Shown: positions 47,357 through 58,919, numbered from the stretch's first letter. The stretch: DNA of 64,000 nt from Phymatolithon calcareum (GCA_977006965.1 OZ345365.1:2170001-2234000), one strand, 5' to 3'. Notes: generated by a model from the sequence alone, not told the origin. A program made the numbers and translations.

Positions 47357-47879
47357 ACAAAGGTAATCATGCGCCCCCAGTGATCTTCTCGAGTTTGTCA
47401 AGGGCATCGCAACGTCCAATGCATAAGTGTGCTATAGGTACGAGGGAAGTACCCCTTACGCATACGTCTCATGCTTGTACATGTCTGCGTTCGATTACCA
47501 TTACTGATTATTACAATATACAACACGTAATGGACATGTACACGAATTTCTCTTGTAGCATTTTGTTTCGGCATTTTCTTGAAAACGTTAATTTCACCAT
47601 TTGCATACGACGAAAATTGGCGTTTTTCACGGCGCGAGCTCCCCTGGTGAAGGTGACACTTTACGGACACACTCCTAAGCACATTTCAAGGTGATACTAA
47701 TTTTTACCGTTTATACATCGTGGGTAGGGTAGCACATGACTTGTGACTACCGAGTGCTGCAATTAGGCAGCACTCTTTTTCTCTACAAAAGGCCCTGCCG
47801 AAGTTCTGACTAGCAGACTCGGCAAGGGAAGAAGTAAAGGACAGAGTCAGCAAAGACCTTGTTTTTAATCCCAACGAAT
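47357..47879. other. No gene recognised
   Basis: No convincing frame between the end of the methyltransferase element and the start of pogo homology. Confidence 0.4.
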
Positions 47880-48929
47880 TCCACGATTTCAGGATCGGTG
47901 CTCTAAATCTGGCCCGCTCATTTTAATTGGTCAGAAAATTCATTACACATAAAAGTATCATCAATTCAAGATTTCAATTTCAACATGATGCACCTTGGCG
48001 GTCAGCAAAGTGCAGGCGTCGTCGCTTGGCACGGTCGCGCCTGTCTGCGCGAGTCTCCTTGAGACGCTGACGCCGGCAAACCCGAGCACTCTTGCGCTCC
48101 TGCAGGGCAGCCTCTTCGACTTCGCCTTTTTTTCTGCCTCAGAATTTTTTCAAACCGTTTTTCCTGCTGTTTTTCAGCAACAACTTCCCTCCTCCGTAGT
48201 CGGTCCTCCGCTGCTGCTGCTTTCCTTGTAGCTTCTTGAGCCTTTCTCTTTTCAGCCTCCTCCAGTGTTGATAGAACGTTGTCGCTTGTCAATGTTGCCC
48301 CACTACGCGTTGATACTTTTATAGTGCCATTTTCCAGAACAATTGCACCATCGGAGCAAAGTTGCTCCGACCTCGAAAGAAACAAATCGTAAAGTTGTCT
48401 GTAGTTTTCAATACGAGCCTTGGGTTCGTCGGATCTGTGCTGTAGGGTAGCTGTACTCCTTGTCGCCGGCATTCATTCTATCAGGGACTGACTTATCGCC
48501 GAAGATGTGAAGTCTTCACTGCGAATCTTAGTCGGATCTGGTCCTTGCGCTGACTGTAGCCAAAGACCACTGCGTTGAAACGCTTCCGGCTGTCGCTGAG
48601 AGTGATGAAGGAGCTCATCTTGGCGCTATGGTGATAGCCAAGATGAGCTCTCTGCCCACTCTCAGAGACAGCGCTACGTGAAAATGGCGATAACGCACCG
48701 ACGATGACCGTTACGTAAAGATCAACATACTCTCTCCCTACGTATTCAGCCTCGCAGATTGCGATTAGCGCATCAGAATAGGCTTTTGCAAAATAGTTTT
48801 GACAAGAATGGCTCATAGAATGCCGCAAAATCGTGTTTCGATGGTCGATTTTGGGCATATTCTCGTATATTTTTACTAAAATTTATGTGGCCCATTATTA
48901 GGGTGGCCCATTATTGGGGGACCCTACGA
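47880..48929 (-). mobile_element. Internally deleted pogo copy
   Basis: The 5' end, TCGTAGGGTCCCCCAATAAT, is at 48929 (minus strand), followed on the plus strand by TA at 48930-48931. The sequence matches 2219-2565 and then 3720-4430 of the first copy, so the 1.15 kb with the DNA-binding and catalytic parts is missing. The fusion leaves a 121-codon frame (48858-48493) ending in SHLRR, and a downstream basic C-terminal frame (48472-48002). The far right end, with its TIR, is lost near 47880. It cannot encode an active transposase. Confidence 0.85.
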
Positions 48930-49660
48930 TACTTCGTCAAGTGCAGTGGCTGGTGTTGCCACGGGTTGCGCAATGCTTCGCTTTAAACTTTGCGACATGT
49001 GATTGTAGCGCCTCAAATACGGGAAAATATTGAGGACTGGACAGCTCTACCGTAATGCAGAACTGTATGAAAGAGAAGCGGGTGGCACATCCAGCGTGCA
49101 TTGTCGTCGCCACTGTAGTCTTTTGAAGGCCCTTTGATAAAATAAAAACTTTATAAACTTTTCAGAGCAAACTACTGAATGCTTCCACTCCAATCCTATA
49201 CAGTGCAGTATCCCAGACTGGAAGGTTGCCAACTTACTCCTTCAAGAGGGCACCGGGCACTGTCTTGGACTTCGTGTTCGGACTACACGTAGTACTTCGT
49301 GTCCTCTACACGAGGTGTTGCGTGTACTACTACCAACCCTTATTTGGGTCTGCCTATAGTTCGGTAACAGTCTCTCAGCCCTACTTCAGTCGCTCTAGTC
49401 TTCCTCCTTAGGATGGAGGGAGGCAGAATGGATTGGTAGGAAGTAAAGCATAGACGCGTTCCTTCCGGTATACAATCTAGGCCTTTGACCAACTGTTTGC
49501 ACTATCGTGCTCCAAGTTTTCACGACAGGCACCTCAATAAAAATGAACAATTAGACACACAATCCCAGCCGCAGTATCGTACACCGATGAAATTGAATCC
49601 TCTGTTTTGAAAAGGGCACTATCAATACCACATGAGGCGGTTCTGATACAGTATAGCCCC
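48930..49660 (+). repeat. Older repeat with the empty pogo target site
   Basis: Matches 2113-2218 and 5474-5510, and more weakly 19420-19725. At 49611-49640 it reads straight across the position where the pogo element sits in the other copy, with one TA at 49620-49621. A short duplicated piece (GCACC(G/A)GGCA, CACCTCAATAAAAATG) recurs at 51395-51425. Confidence 0.7.
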
Positions 49661-50925
49661 CGATGCAACTGGCAGGGGGGCGTGTCGAAGTCCACCCCAG
49701 CGCCCAGTACCTCGAGATCACCATCACAGCAAGGGGGCCGACTGACGAGACAACGCAGAAAAGAGTCGCCGCGGCATGGGGCCGCTTCAAAGAATTTAGG
49801 TGGTCGGCGTGCACAGGAAAGGTTTGCACATGCGGCGAGCTATCCGACTTTTCCACGCCTTTCTCCGACCTACGTATGAATACTGCTTGCATCTGGTACT
49901 GTGGAACCGGTCGTCCCAGCGGCTGCCTAGCAACTGACCGGAAATGCGGGGTTCAAGTAGGAAGCGAATGGTTGCTTTAATTGGTTGTCAATCGATGGCT
50001 TTCTATCTTGGAGGTCAGCGCGAGCCGCCTAAGTACTAAGCATGGACTTCATGCTCACGCTACAAAAGAATGCTATGAATCGGAAAGCGGACACCCATAT
50101 GGGGAGACCAGAAGTCTTACCGAAATAGGAAGGCCCATAGTAGGACAGGGAAAATGCATACATCACGAGCCGGTAAATCTTGGGCCTTCAAGGAAACAGA
50201 AAAGAAGGCAATAATGATGAGATGGGAACTCGAGGCTCGTTCACGCGCGGTCCTTGTGTGAGGAGCTCAAGGTAAGTAAGAAGGTGAGAACGGTGGTGAG
50301 TCGGGAGCTTGCTTGTTTGCAGGCGCATTGTTCGCACATGAAAAGCTCCTGAGACAAGGCCGAGATGAAAGTACGTATTCGCGGTAGCGACAAACGGAGG
50401 AAAAGGAAGAGTCTTCAAGTACAGCTTGCACAAAAAGCAATATGGAAAGGCTTGAGACTTCTGTGGGCCAATGTGAACGATATTTCGGCAAATGATAGAA
50501 TCCCGCGATCTACAGGTACCGCTGAGTGAGAGCACCATCGGGAAAATACAGTATCTGGAGGCGGCAGTAGTTGGCCAGATAACTGGGGCGCGGAGCGAAC
50601 GAACGTTACAACGGATAAGGAACTGCTCGGATTGGCGGACATCACAACACGCCGAGAAGTCCTCGCCAAGCAACTCTTCGAAAGCCTGGACTGCCTGTTG
50701 AATGACGAAATAGCAGAGCCCCGCACGGCAGACAAGTGGCTGGCAATCCGCGACCGCGAGACAATGCAGCGAATGTGGCCGAACATCGCAGACCAAGACC
50801 CAATCGGGAGCCAGGCTACGCGCTGGCGGGAGGAAGAGAATCGGATACCTCACCGCCGCATTCCGATCCCGAAGGACTGCGCAGCTAGTACTGCACTGAG
50901 ACTTCCCAGAAAAAGTTCTTAACAC
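49661..50925 (+). pseudogene. Possible LINE ORF2 C-terminal remnant
   Basis: The frame at 49663-49900 (VEVHPSAQYLEITITARGPT, DETTQKRVAAAWGRFKEF) resembles the strand and helix after the palm in LINE reverse transcriptases (Y-L-G-I-x-I then a turn and R-V). Later frames, especially 50632-50922 (REVLAKQLFESLDCLLNDEI), are charged and helical but not recognised. The 245-codon minus-strand frame over 50188-50925 is treated as a shadow. Confidence 0.4.
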
Positions 50926-51070
50926 AGTTGTACTCGGTTGCTACCTCGGCCGTTTCCTCGGAGACCCGCAAACAATTTTGTGACTATACAGCGCAAATGG
51001 GATCAAATGGATGAGAACCCTGTGAAGCTTACTACTTACCCACAATCGGACGAGCAGCCAGCGAAGGGAA

Positions 51071-51282
51071 TGAGTAACGATTCTTGAGAACTTGACTGAC
51101 CACTGGCTATCATACGCCCCCTGAGCTGGAGATCAGCAGCACCGCGCAGCATCGCATCGAGGAACCCTGGAACTAATGAGTAACGATTCTTGAGAACTTG
51201 ACTGACCACTGGCTATCATACGCCCCCTGAGCTGGAGATCAGCAGCACCGCGCAGCATCGCATCGAGGAACCCTGGAACTAA
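51071..51282 (+). repeat. Perfect 106-bp tandem duplication
   Basis: Bases 51071-51176 are repeated without a difference at 51177-51282. The lack of any mismatch in non-coding DNA means the duplication is very recent, or an assembly artefact. Confidence 0.95.
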
Positions 51283-51399
51283 TTCGGCCTGAAAGTACAG
51301 TACAGTAGCCGCACAAGAAGAGAGGTCCTAACGAGCAAGTATGATACACGCAGCTAGAAACCCTCTAGAAAATGGTAGGATGTCTTCAAGGGGGCACCA

Positions 51400-52046
51400 G
51401 GCACCTCAATAAAAATGAACAATTACACAGTATAACCCCTCATGATGTGACCCCTTACGATACAGACCGTCCACAAATGCAAGTCAAATGAATCCATCTG
51501 TACCTTTCTAAATTTAACGGAATAAATGGTTGCTTGCAAACCTGAAAGTTGCAATCGTTCTGAGTCTGACCCTTAACTTTTGATTAGATTTTGACATAAG
51601 CTTTTTCTACCGTGCAACAGACTCATCGAGACTCACTACCCAAGCAGCACTGAGAACCTGATTTGCTGAGTTATGTTTTTCATAACGGTTTCCTCTTGCT
51701 GAACAGCTGAATAGCATATCAGTCCTAGTGTCTGGGCAAAACGTGGTCGAGTCCTAGCACCAACAATCCCGTAGAGGACTGAGATAGGACTACTTGGAGT
51801 CCTGAGTTTTCCCGTCCGCCATTCTGGTGGACGTTTCGTGAGCTGCACAAAGGTAGGTAGCATCAGAGGAAGCCTCGCCCATATCTTCGGAAGTCTGTGG
51901 GGCTTTTAAATAAACTTGAAAGGAAAAAAAATCCTAGTGTCTATGTGACGGGAATTTTCCCTCAATTGAGGGAATGAGAATCATTTAATTTTTGCCAACG
52001 AAAGTTACTCATTACTGGGCTCATCAAAAGCATCAAGCTCATGGAT
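51400..52046 (+). repeat. Older repeat, second part, with a LINE-D insertion
   Basis: Matches 5500-5866 on both sides of the insertion at 51734-51931 (words such as TAACGGAAT.AATGGTTGC, GATTTTGACAT, AAAGCATCAAGCTCATG). Confidence 0.75.
51734..51931 (+). mobile_element. 5'-truncated LINE-D insertion, 198 bp
   Basis: Matches 55220-55408, the 3' untranslated end of LINE-D, and ends in GGGGCTTTTAAATAAAC and an A-rich tail. It is flanked by TCCTAGTGTCT at 51723-51733 and 51932-51942. The paralogous repeat at 5759-5769 has the site once and uninterrupted. This is classic target-primed reverse transcription with 5' truncation. Confidence 0.92.
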
Positions 52047-52169
52047 GTATTTGTATTTAGGTGGATTTATTGAGAAGTTATGTGTCCCAACGTGAGGAAA
52101 GTCGGCACCTTGCTTCGCATTCTACTGCATTCGATATTTCGGTTCCTTAATCAGAATTACTTAGTATCG

Positions 52170-54620
52170 TGTCGATGGCTCGGGCCACGTTGGTCTCCTC
52201 TGTGGGGGGTCCATGCTGGCTTCCTCAGGATGCTCGAGCGAGGCGGCGAACACCACAAGCAAGATCATGAAGTTAAAATCCCGGAGGAAAGGAGCAAACA
52301 AAGCTCTCGCGGCTCCTGTGCACCTAAGCAAATTCTCAGCATACATCTCAAGTGTGTGTAAGGCGGAAGAAGACTGGAATCTGCCGTTTCGTATGTTTGA
52401 ACTAAATAGGGCAATGAAGCTGCACATCGCAAGAGCATTCAACAGAGTACGGAAGGGGAAGGCTGTAGGTCCAGACGGAATTGCGGTCGACATGTTGCAC
52501 GCGAACAAAGAAGCGGGGCTCGAAATAATGCTAGCATTTTGGTGGAGCTCTAATCGCAGTACATTTCATTCTCAAGGTATGATCTCGGTACACGTGTACA
52601 CGTGTAAGGTCAAACTACAAGATGTCTTAGAATTCATAATCATGAACATTGGTCGATGCGCGAAGTATGATAAGAGCAACTTCATCATGTGGTGTCATAA
52701 TTGGGTAATGAATTACACCCACGTAGACATGTTCTGTAACAATTAGAATCTCGATGACAATTTGTCTCCTCATCAAAAATAGAATTTTGATGACAAATGA
52801 TGACGTCATCATTTTATAATAGTCTATATAAGTACAAGTCGACCTACCAACTTGAGAAATAAACCAAGGAACATCATCATCATCAACATCTTTCAACCTA
52901 TCCAACCTACACCCCTAGCCTCCGACATCATATGGGACAGATGCGGGAGACTCAAATGTCTTCCTCGGGCATGGCGCCAAGCAACTCTGATTCCCTTATA
53001 CAACAATGGCCCAGCTCATGTCGCAGCAAACTACAGGCCCATATCTCTTTTAAGTCAAGCCAGAAAAATCATCGACTCAGCTCTAGATGAATACATACGC
53101 GAGAACTGCCGCTTCAATAAGGTTCAGCTGGGTTTTCGGAAAGACAGAAGTACATATCTCGCCATACTCTGCGCAAAAAGTACAATGAAAAAGGGTCATC
53201 CGTTCATGGCAGTTCTCGACCTGTCCGCGGCATACGATAGTGTGCCAAGGGATATCCTCAAGAAGAGGCTGATGGAGAAACTTCCTGAAGAGATAACAAG
53301 TATGGTTGCGTACCTGTTAAAACCATCGCGGGTCTCATCAGCTGGAGACGAGACAGAAACGTGGTGTATCATCGACCGAGGAGTACCTCAAGGTTCCCCG
53401 CTTAATCCATGCCTATACATGGACACTTTCGCATAAGCCGTCTCCAAGACAGAGATAAACGTCTCAGACAGCCCAGTGCAATTGTTCGCAGATAATGTTC
53501 AGCTTCAAGCGAAGACAGGTCGAGGCATGCAGAAACTTCTTCATATAGCGACCAGTTGGGCAAGCGAAAATGGCATGAAATGGAACACAAAACTACGAAA
53601 ATGCAAAGTTCTGAAGTACAATGGGGTTCAGAAGCACACTTTTTACTTGGCAGTACGAGAACTATATCAAGCCTGGAGACTCTCGTATCTTGGGGTAAGC
53701 ATGAATAACATGGGTGTTACGGATGACAACGCCATAGCAAGAGTTCGAAATGCTGCAGGATGCATACATAAGCTTCGGGAGCTTGGAGTGAATTTTCGAG
53801 GATTCAAACCGGAGACATGCATCAGGATCTTTAAATCGCTAAATATCCCGAAATGGGAGTATGCGTTACACGTTACTCCAATGACAAATCGATTGCGCTC
53901 GGCAATCGAGTCGGCAGAGGGCTTGTTCTACAAGAATGTTTTCGGAAAGTATGCTGAACACCGCTGGGACCGAATGAGAGTTCTGTGCCGACTTGGACCA
54001 CCAAAGATGAGGAGACGTCATCGAGCAGAAAGGTTTGCATTAAGCCCGGTAAGACACAAAAAGCGCCTTGCAGAAACAGAAAAGTACTTTGGAAGAGATG
54101 AGGACGTAAAGGAAGCAATGAAGGATATTGAATATCTCAAGATGTATGAAGACTTGCGACAAACCCTTCGGAAAGCCCAGGAGGGATCTGTAACGAAGAA
54201 GAGGAGGAGAGAGGAAACAATTAAGGTATGGGAAATGGAAGAAGAAGGCAGATCAATGAAGATTCCTATTGAAGGCAAACTACCAGGGATCCTTTACATA
54301 GGAGAAAGAGCAACACGTTTTAGGTGCCTAAGGTTGACATTCAATCGAGCACCCCTTTGACGGAAATCAGTGCTGGGTGCTTACCGTGGCATAACCGCGA
54401 TGAACGATCAGGTCGACTTACAACGTACTCTAGCGTCGTCGAAGATGAGCACTGAAATTGAGTTTGAGAGCAAGAGACACACAGGAGCTCTTTTTGGGAG
54501 AGAATTACGAATGAAGAACGTTTTGAGTAGCCAGACGACTTAAGCGTAAAGATTATCGCAAGAGCTGCCCCGTTACTCCAAGGTGAGGCTTTGGGAGCTC
54601 TCAAAATAAAATGATCAAAT
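52170..54620 (+). pseudogene. LINE-A copy: reverse transcriptase, most complete
   Basis: Plus-strand LINE ORF2 from just before the reverse transcriptase to the 3' end. Motifs include KGKAVGPDGIAVDMLHANKE, NYRPISLLSQARKIIDSAL, VQLGFRKDRSTYLAIL, FMAVLDLSAAYDSVPRDIL, RGVPQGSPLNPCLY, and LFADNVQLQ, where the second catalytic Asp of FADD is Asn. The thumb (IARVRNAAGCIHKLRELG, PKWEYALHVTPM) and a basic C-terminus follow. It is broken by an insertion (52536-52914), a TAA at 53434 and a TGA at 54358 where the copy at 6561-6824 has Trp. The true frame continues to about 54541 (SSQTT). The 3' end is GGGAGCTCTCAAAATAAA near 54610. Confidence 0.88.
52536..52914 (+). mobile_element. 379-bp insertion with CRE, TATA and AATAAA signals
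   Basis: The insertion splits LINE-A between residues contiguous in the copy at 7860-7960. CTAGC at 52531-52535 and 52915-52919 looks like a 5-bp target duplication. It holds a perfect palindrome with a TGACGTCA core (52801-52808), TATATAA at 52825-52831 and AATAAA at 52858-52863. A promoter closely followed by a polyadenylation signal suggests a solo LTR, but the ends are not TG...CA, so this is uncertain. Confidence 0.55.
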
Positions 54621-54885
54621 ATCCCCTCAGGATGCTCTTCAGTATTCTAATCTGGGCCTGTCAGATGCACTCAAAATTTTTTTTGGCAGTAACTCCCGCA
54701 TTGCTGAGTGAGATGCCAAGGTATGAGACTTCTTTGACCTTTGCCAGCGTTTTCCCTGCAAGCTTGAAAAGGGATGATCTTGAGCCGTTCGAGAGAAGAA
54801 CTTCGATCTTACCAGCTTTCGTGTTCCAAATCATCTGTCTGTCCCTTGCCCATTTCGATGCTATATTCTTTGTAGTCCATTACTG
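54620..54885 (-). pseudogene. LINE-E fragment
   Basis: Reverse-complemented, this matches 10190-10440 (MIWNTKAGKIEVLL, FKLAGKTLAKVKEVSYLGIS, LSNAGVT). It is the segment just after the palm of the reverse transcriptase. Both ends are truncated. Confidence 0.75.
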
Positions 54886-55408
54886 GCAATAGAAAGAGAC
54901 CGCCTAGAATCGAAGCGGAAAAGGAAGATTCCATACGATAAGACAAGTGAATTGCCAGCAATACTCAAGTTCCCCAAGGTGAAGCACAGACAACTCGCAC
55001 TGCAGTATGCCTGCGGAAGATTCCAACAGGTGTCAACAACAAGTATGGCCGAAGAATTCGTCACAACAGCCAGAGAGCATATGGAAACCCTTGAAAGCAC
55101 GCTAGCAGGGTACGACTTAGAAGGAGTAAAACGACTAGAAGCAGAAAATGCTTACTATTTAGACAGGCACTCATAGAACGCATGGAGAATGAAGAAAGCC
55201 TGTACTGATTCGTATAAGGCAAGGCAAAACGCGGTCGAGTCCAAGCACCAGCAATCCTGTGGAGGACTGAGATAGAATTACTTTGAATCCTGAGTTTTCC
55301 CGTCCGCGATTCTAGTGGGCGTTTCGTGAGCTGCACAAAGGTAGGCAGCATCAGAGGAAGCCTCGCCCATATCTTCGGAAGTCTGTGGGGCTTTTAAATA
55401 AACTTGAA
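54886..55408 (+). pseudogene. LINE-D: ORF2 C-terminus and 3' end
   Basis: The frame at 54952-55176 ends the ORF2 protein (LALQYACGRFQQVSTTSMAE, REHMETLESTLAGYDLEGVK), related to the LINE-C C-terminus (RQHMETLDHNL). The 3' untranslated region from 55177 ends GGGGCTTTTAAATAAACTTG at about 55408 and is the source type for the insertion at 51734-51931. Confidence 0.75.
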
Positions 55409-55421
55409 AAAAAGTCTTTCA

Positions 55422-56346
55422 AGTTCCGCTGGTGTCTTTGCCTATAGGAGAACTTCGTTCGCAATGAGGTCTGCGGCTACATCGGCGACTTCTCGTGGCT
55501 CTTGGATTATGCTTTCTGCAAATTCGTCCATGAAAAGATTGTACAAACTTGGGCTCAGCGGAGACCCCTGATGTACTCCTCTGTCAATTAGAAACTACTT
55601 CTGCTGCGAGTCCCCAACCGTGGATACACAGGAAGGCATCAAGAATTGCTCGATCATCACGCATAGGTCTTGCGGCAAAAGCCTTCTCATTCGCTCTTGC
55701 AGGTATTGTCTAGACACTGTGTCGTATGCTGCCTTCAGGTTCAATACAGAGATACATCCCTGCCCTTGTTTTTGCAGTTCCAGCGCCCTCAATATTGAGG
55801 GCTCCGTACTCTTCCCCTTTCGAAATCTCAGCTGGATGTTGTGGTTCTTGTATCTTTGATGGACCATAACGTCAATTGCGGACTCAACAACCTTTCGCAC
55901 CTGACTCAGTAAGGATATGGGTTGGAAATGTTTTGGCTCGTCACGGTCTCCTTTTTCGTGCAGTGGGACCAAGAAAGCTTCGTGCACGATGTTGGAAGTG
56001 TTCTGTATCTTCCGCAGGCTGTCCATAGCTCAAAGACAATGTCTGTACATTCCTCCAAATCCACATTCAGCATTTCGGTCTCTACGCCGTCTAGGCCAGT
56101 GGTCCTTCTTTTTGGAGCTTTCAGGATTTCCAGGCTGATAACTATCCGCATTTGAGGAGGGCAGTCGAAGTACGAAGGTCTTGGTCGCCATGTTCCGACA
56201 TCTCGTCATGCCTGGGACAAGTGAGCAGTGACCAGCATTCTGTGCAATAGACGGCCGGTCATCTTGTCCTTAGAGGTTCTTCGTGTTCTCATCTTCTGCA
56301 TTCGAGAAATTTGTTCAATTACATTTGACCCATTCTTTTCCTCAAG
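55422..56346 (-). pseudogene. LINE-B copy 2: reverse transcriptase
   Basis: Minus-strand match to 12280-13195. Motifs are GLDGVETEMLNVDLEE, FQPISLLSQVRKVVESAI, IQLRFRKGKSTEPSILRAL, CISVLNLKAAYDTVSRQYL, RGVHQGSPLSP and IANEVLL at the FADD position, so the catalytic Asp pair is lost. It joins LINE-C directly at 56347 because the ORF1 part present at 13195-14437 is missing. Confidence 0.85.
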
Positions 56347-58215
56347 ATTCCGCTACGGCTGTCTCGCGATCGCTGTTTGGGCCCGTTCAATCCAATTAAT
56401 CATGTCCTCTGCACAGTGGTCCGAAAATAGTACACAACTGCCACCACAGCTATGCGCTATGAAGAAGGGGAAATTTGTATTATAGTGTTACCAACGCATC
56501 TGCTGACGCCTGGGGAAACAATTCTGGCAAGCCACAAGGATTCAATGGGAACCCATAGGCTCCATTTCGCTAAAAATGGATAGTCAGCAAAACCCAATAC
56601 CTACCTCTGGACTCACAGAAGAGATCTCGAGGGAGCTATGCGCTATGGCAGTAGCATTCCTGGCACCATCCCGGGTGTCAACCATTGGTGATACCGACAA
56701 GAACTGGTTTCTAGTAGGCAGAGGAGTACCACAGGTGTCCCCTTTCAGTCCAAATCTATACAACATCTTCATGGATGAGTTCGCGGATCGTATGGGACCA
56801 GTGCCATACTTCAGAAACATGCTCGCAAACCCATTCCGAACTTGCAAGATAAGGTTCGACAGCTGGATTAGTACTGAATGTGATGCACTGACTGTTGCTC
56901 CCTTTTTAGAGGGAGCAATGGTCTCAGTTTATGTAGTGATGTGGTTACTCTAATGTGCCGCTAAGAGGGCTGGCGACGCTTACGCCACTCGAGACAAGTA
57001 GCGCTCGACTGAAGAGGCAGGGAAGGTGTCCCAGCAACACGAATCTCGGGATGATCATGTGAGTGTGCTTTCAAAGTCCACACTGAACAAGGTGCATAAT
57101 TTGGTGTCACAGCCGTGATTGAGCTGGTCGCGCTCCACCGCATTCTATCTTCATCCAAGATTAGTCCTGAAATGGAATATGAATGTAAGCGACTCACTAG
57201 AGCACTTGTTGGGAGAGAAATACGAATCAAGGATATAATGAATAGTCAAACTACGTTAGCAAAGAAAATCGTGCGAAAGCGGCCCTGTTACTCTTGAAGA
57301 GGGGCCTTGGGAGCTTTTAAAATAAATTAACAAATAGCGCCTTAAAAACGTAAAGACCACTCTTTACGAGCTCCGTGCACTTGGAGTATTCAAGATTGGC
57401 ATACAGCAGTGCATCCAGGTATACAAGGCATTAATCCAGCCACGTTGCGAGTACGCTATGAACATAACACCGTGGACAGAAAACCTTCAGAGCGCCGTCA
57501 AGGAAGTTGAACAAACGTTTTTCAGACAAGTGCTCGGGCTACTGGCACGAGGAAAGACGGATAGACTCCGTCTAATATGTCGAATCCAAGCTGCGTCCCA
57601 TCGACGGGAAATCTAGCTTTCAAGTTGTTGAGAAGGACCATGGCCGAGGAAGTAAAGTTCCTGGAGGAACCGCCAGAGAAAAGAAACTCAGAAGAGCTTC
57701 AAACAATGACATTGCAGAGATGGAAACCAGAACCATTTGATGAGGCGATGTAGCACATAGTAGTGAACCTGCGGAAGTTTCCCTCAATTGAGCACCACGT
57801 TAATGTCGAATAAATTCGGAACGGCAGCAGAGTGCCACCTGGAGACCATACGTATGAACCTAACAAAGTATGAACTGGACTCCGGAGAAATGTTAATAAC
57901 GGAAAAGGCATTAGACTCTATAGACTCTATACAGCGCCACCATAATTGACAATATGGAGATCGACGAGTCCCTGTATTAGGGACCAGGCGATATACTAGA
58001 ATGAAAAAGTTTCGAAAAGTTGCTCCCGTACAGTCTTAGGAGTGTTATGAGGACTTTAAAATAAACAACTAAATAGTTGCAAAAAAATCATCGAGGGATG
58101 CAGAATGAAGAAGAGCTGCAGTGAAACAAGAAGCGACGCTTCGAAAACTGTTAGGAAGAGTTATCAAAAACAATCGATTACATGCTAGGGGCTCAGATAA
58201 AATACCATACATAAG
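56347..58215 (+). pseudogene. LINE-C copy 2 with a LINE-A tail inserted
   Basis: Plus-strand match to 14438-15865. The first part (56347-56800) has LTEEISRELCAMAVAFLAPS, RGVPQVSPFSPNLYNIFMDE. From about 56800 to 57340 the LINE-C sequence is replaced. LINE-C resumes at 57341 with the LRALGVF-type and VKEVEQTFFRQVLG segments, continuing to a 3' end near 58060 and a further matching piece to 58215. Several frameshifts are present. Confidence 0.8.
57000..57340 (+). mobile_element. 5'-truncated LINE-A 3' end
   Basis: The stretch 57100-57340 matches the reverse complement of 6480-6730 and also 54390-54620. It includes the ORF2 C-terminus (VALHRILSSSKISPEMEYEC) and the GGGAGCTTTTAAAATAAAT tail. The left boundary is not exact. 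Confidence 0.75.
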
Positions 58216-58689
58216 AGGCGGAAATTGTAGGTTTTTATTTTCGAAGCCCTCAACGCCGGTATTCACCAACAACAGAGCAGGTTCACGTTCATACTGCCAT
58301 CTCATTGCCCAATCAGGTCACATTACACTTTGTTTTTGTAGACGCGAGAAAACACGAGCTGCTTTCACGTAACTAAGGTGAACTTGGACCCATAAATATT
58401 TAATAGTTCATCTGAAGTTGAGCATTTTCAGCGCTCATATCACTTTCATTCAAACTGAGTTTTATTGGCCAGATGATCTTCTAAACCCGGTCAACTTTCA
58501 ACTTATAAAACCTGATGCGGGAAAAATAAGTTGGAACCTTAAATTCGATTGTTTATTTTAAAGTGATGAGGATTTTATAAGTTTTCCTCGGAGAGGAGAA
58601 CAAAATAACTTCGATTTTATAAAGATTTTGAGAAGGGGAAGAGGAGAAAAAAAGTTTTTTCTCACTTAATTTTTGTACAGAAGAAGAAG
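58216..58689. other. No gene recognised
   Basis: AT-rich; only short frames. A purine-rich tract (AAGAAGAAGAAGAG) occurs near 58681-58694. Confidence 0.4.
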
Positions 58690-58860
58690 AAGAGCAAATT
58701 TTTATTATAGTGTTACAAATGCATCTGCTGACGCTTGGGGCAACACTTCTGGCGAGACACTAGGACTCAATCGGAACCCAAAAGCTCCATTTCGCGAAAA
58801 GTGACATAGTCAGCAAAACTCCAAAACCTACCTCTGGTCTCACAGCAGTGATCTCGAGGG
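58690..58860 (+). repeat. LINE-C fragment
   Basis: Matches 14565-14735 and 56470-56640 (GCATCTGCTGACGC, AGCTCCATTTC, CCTACCTCTGG..TCACAG). Too short to code. Confidence 0.75.
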
Positions 58861-58919
58861 GGAAAATCATATTGCTTCTATTGCCACGCAGAGTATACCC
58901 TCTCTTGACGAGCGACGGT

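Noticed and set aside
50188-50925. 245-codon open frame on the minus strand
   Set aside because: Composition is Cys/Ser/Leu-rich without motifs, and the plus strand shows more coding-like, charged helical frames; treated as a shadow.
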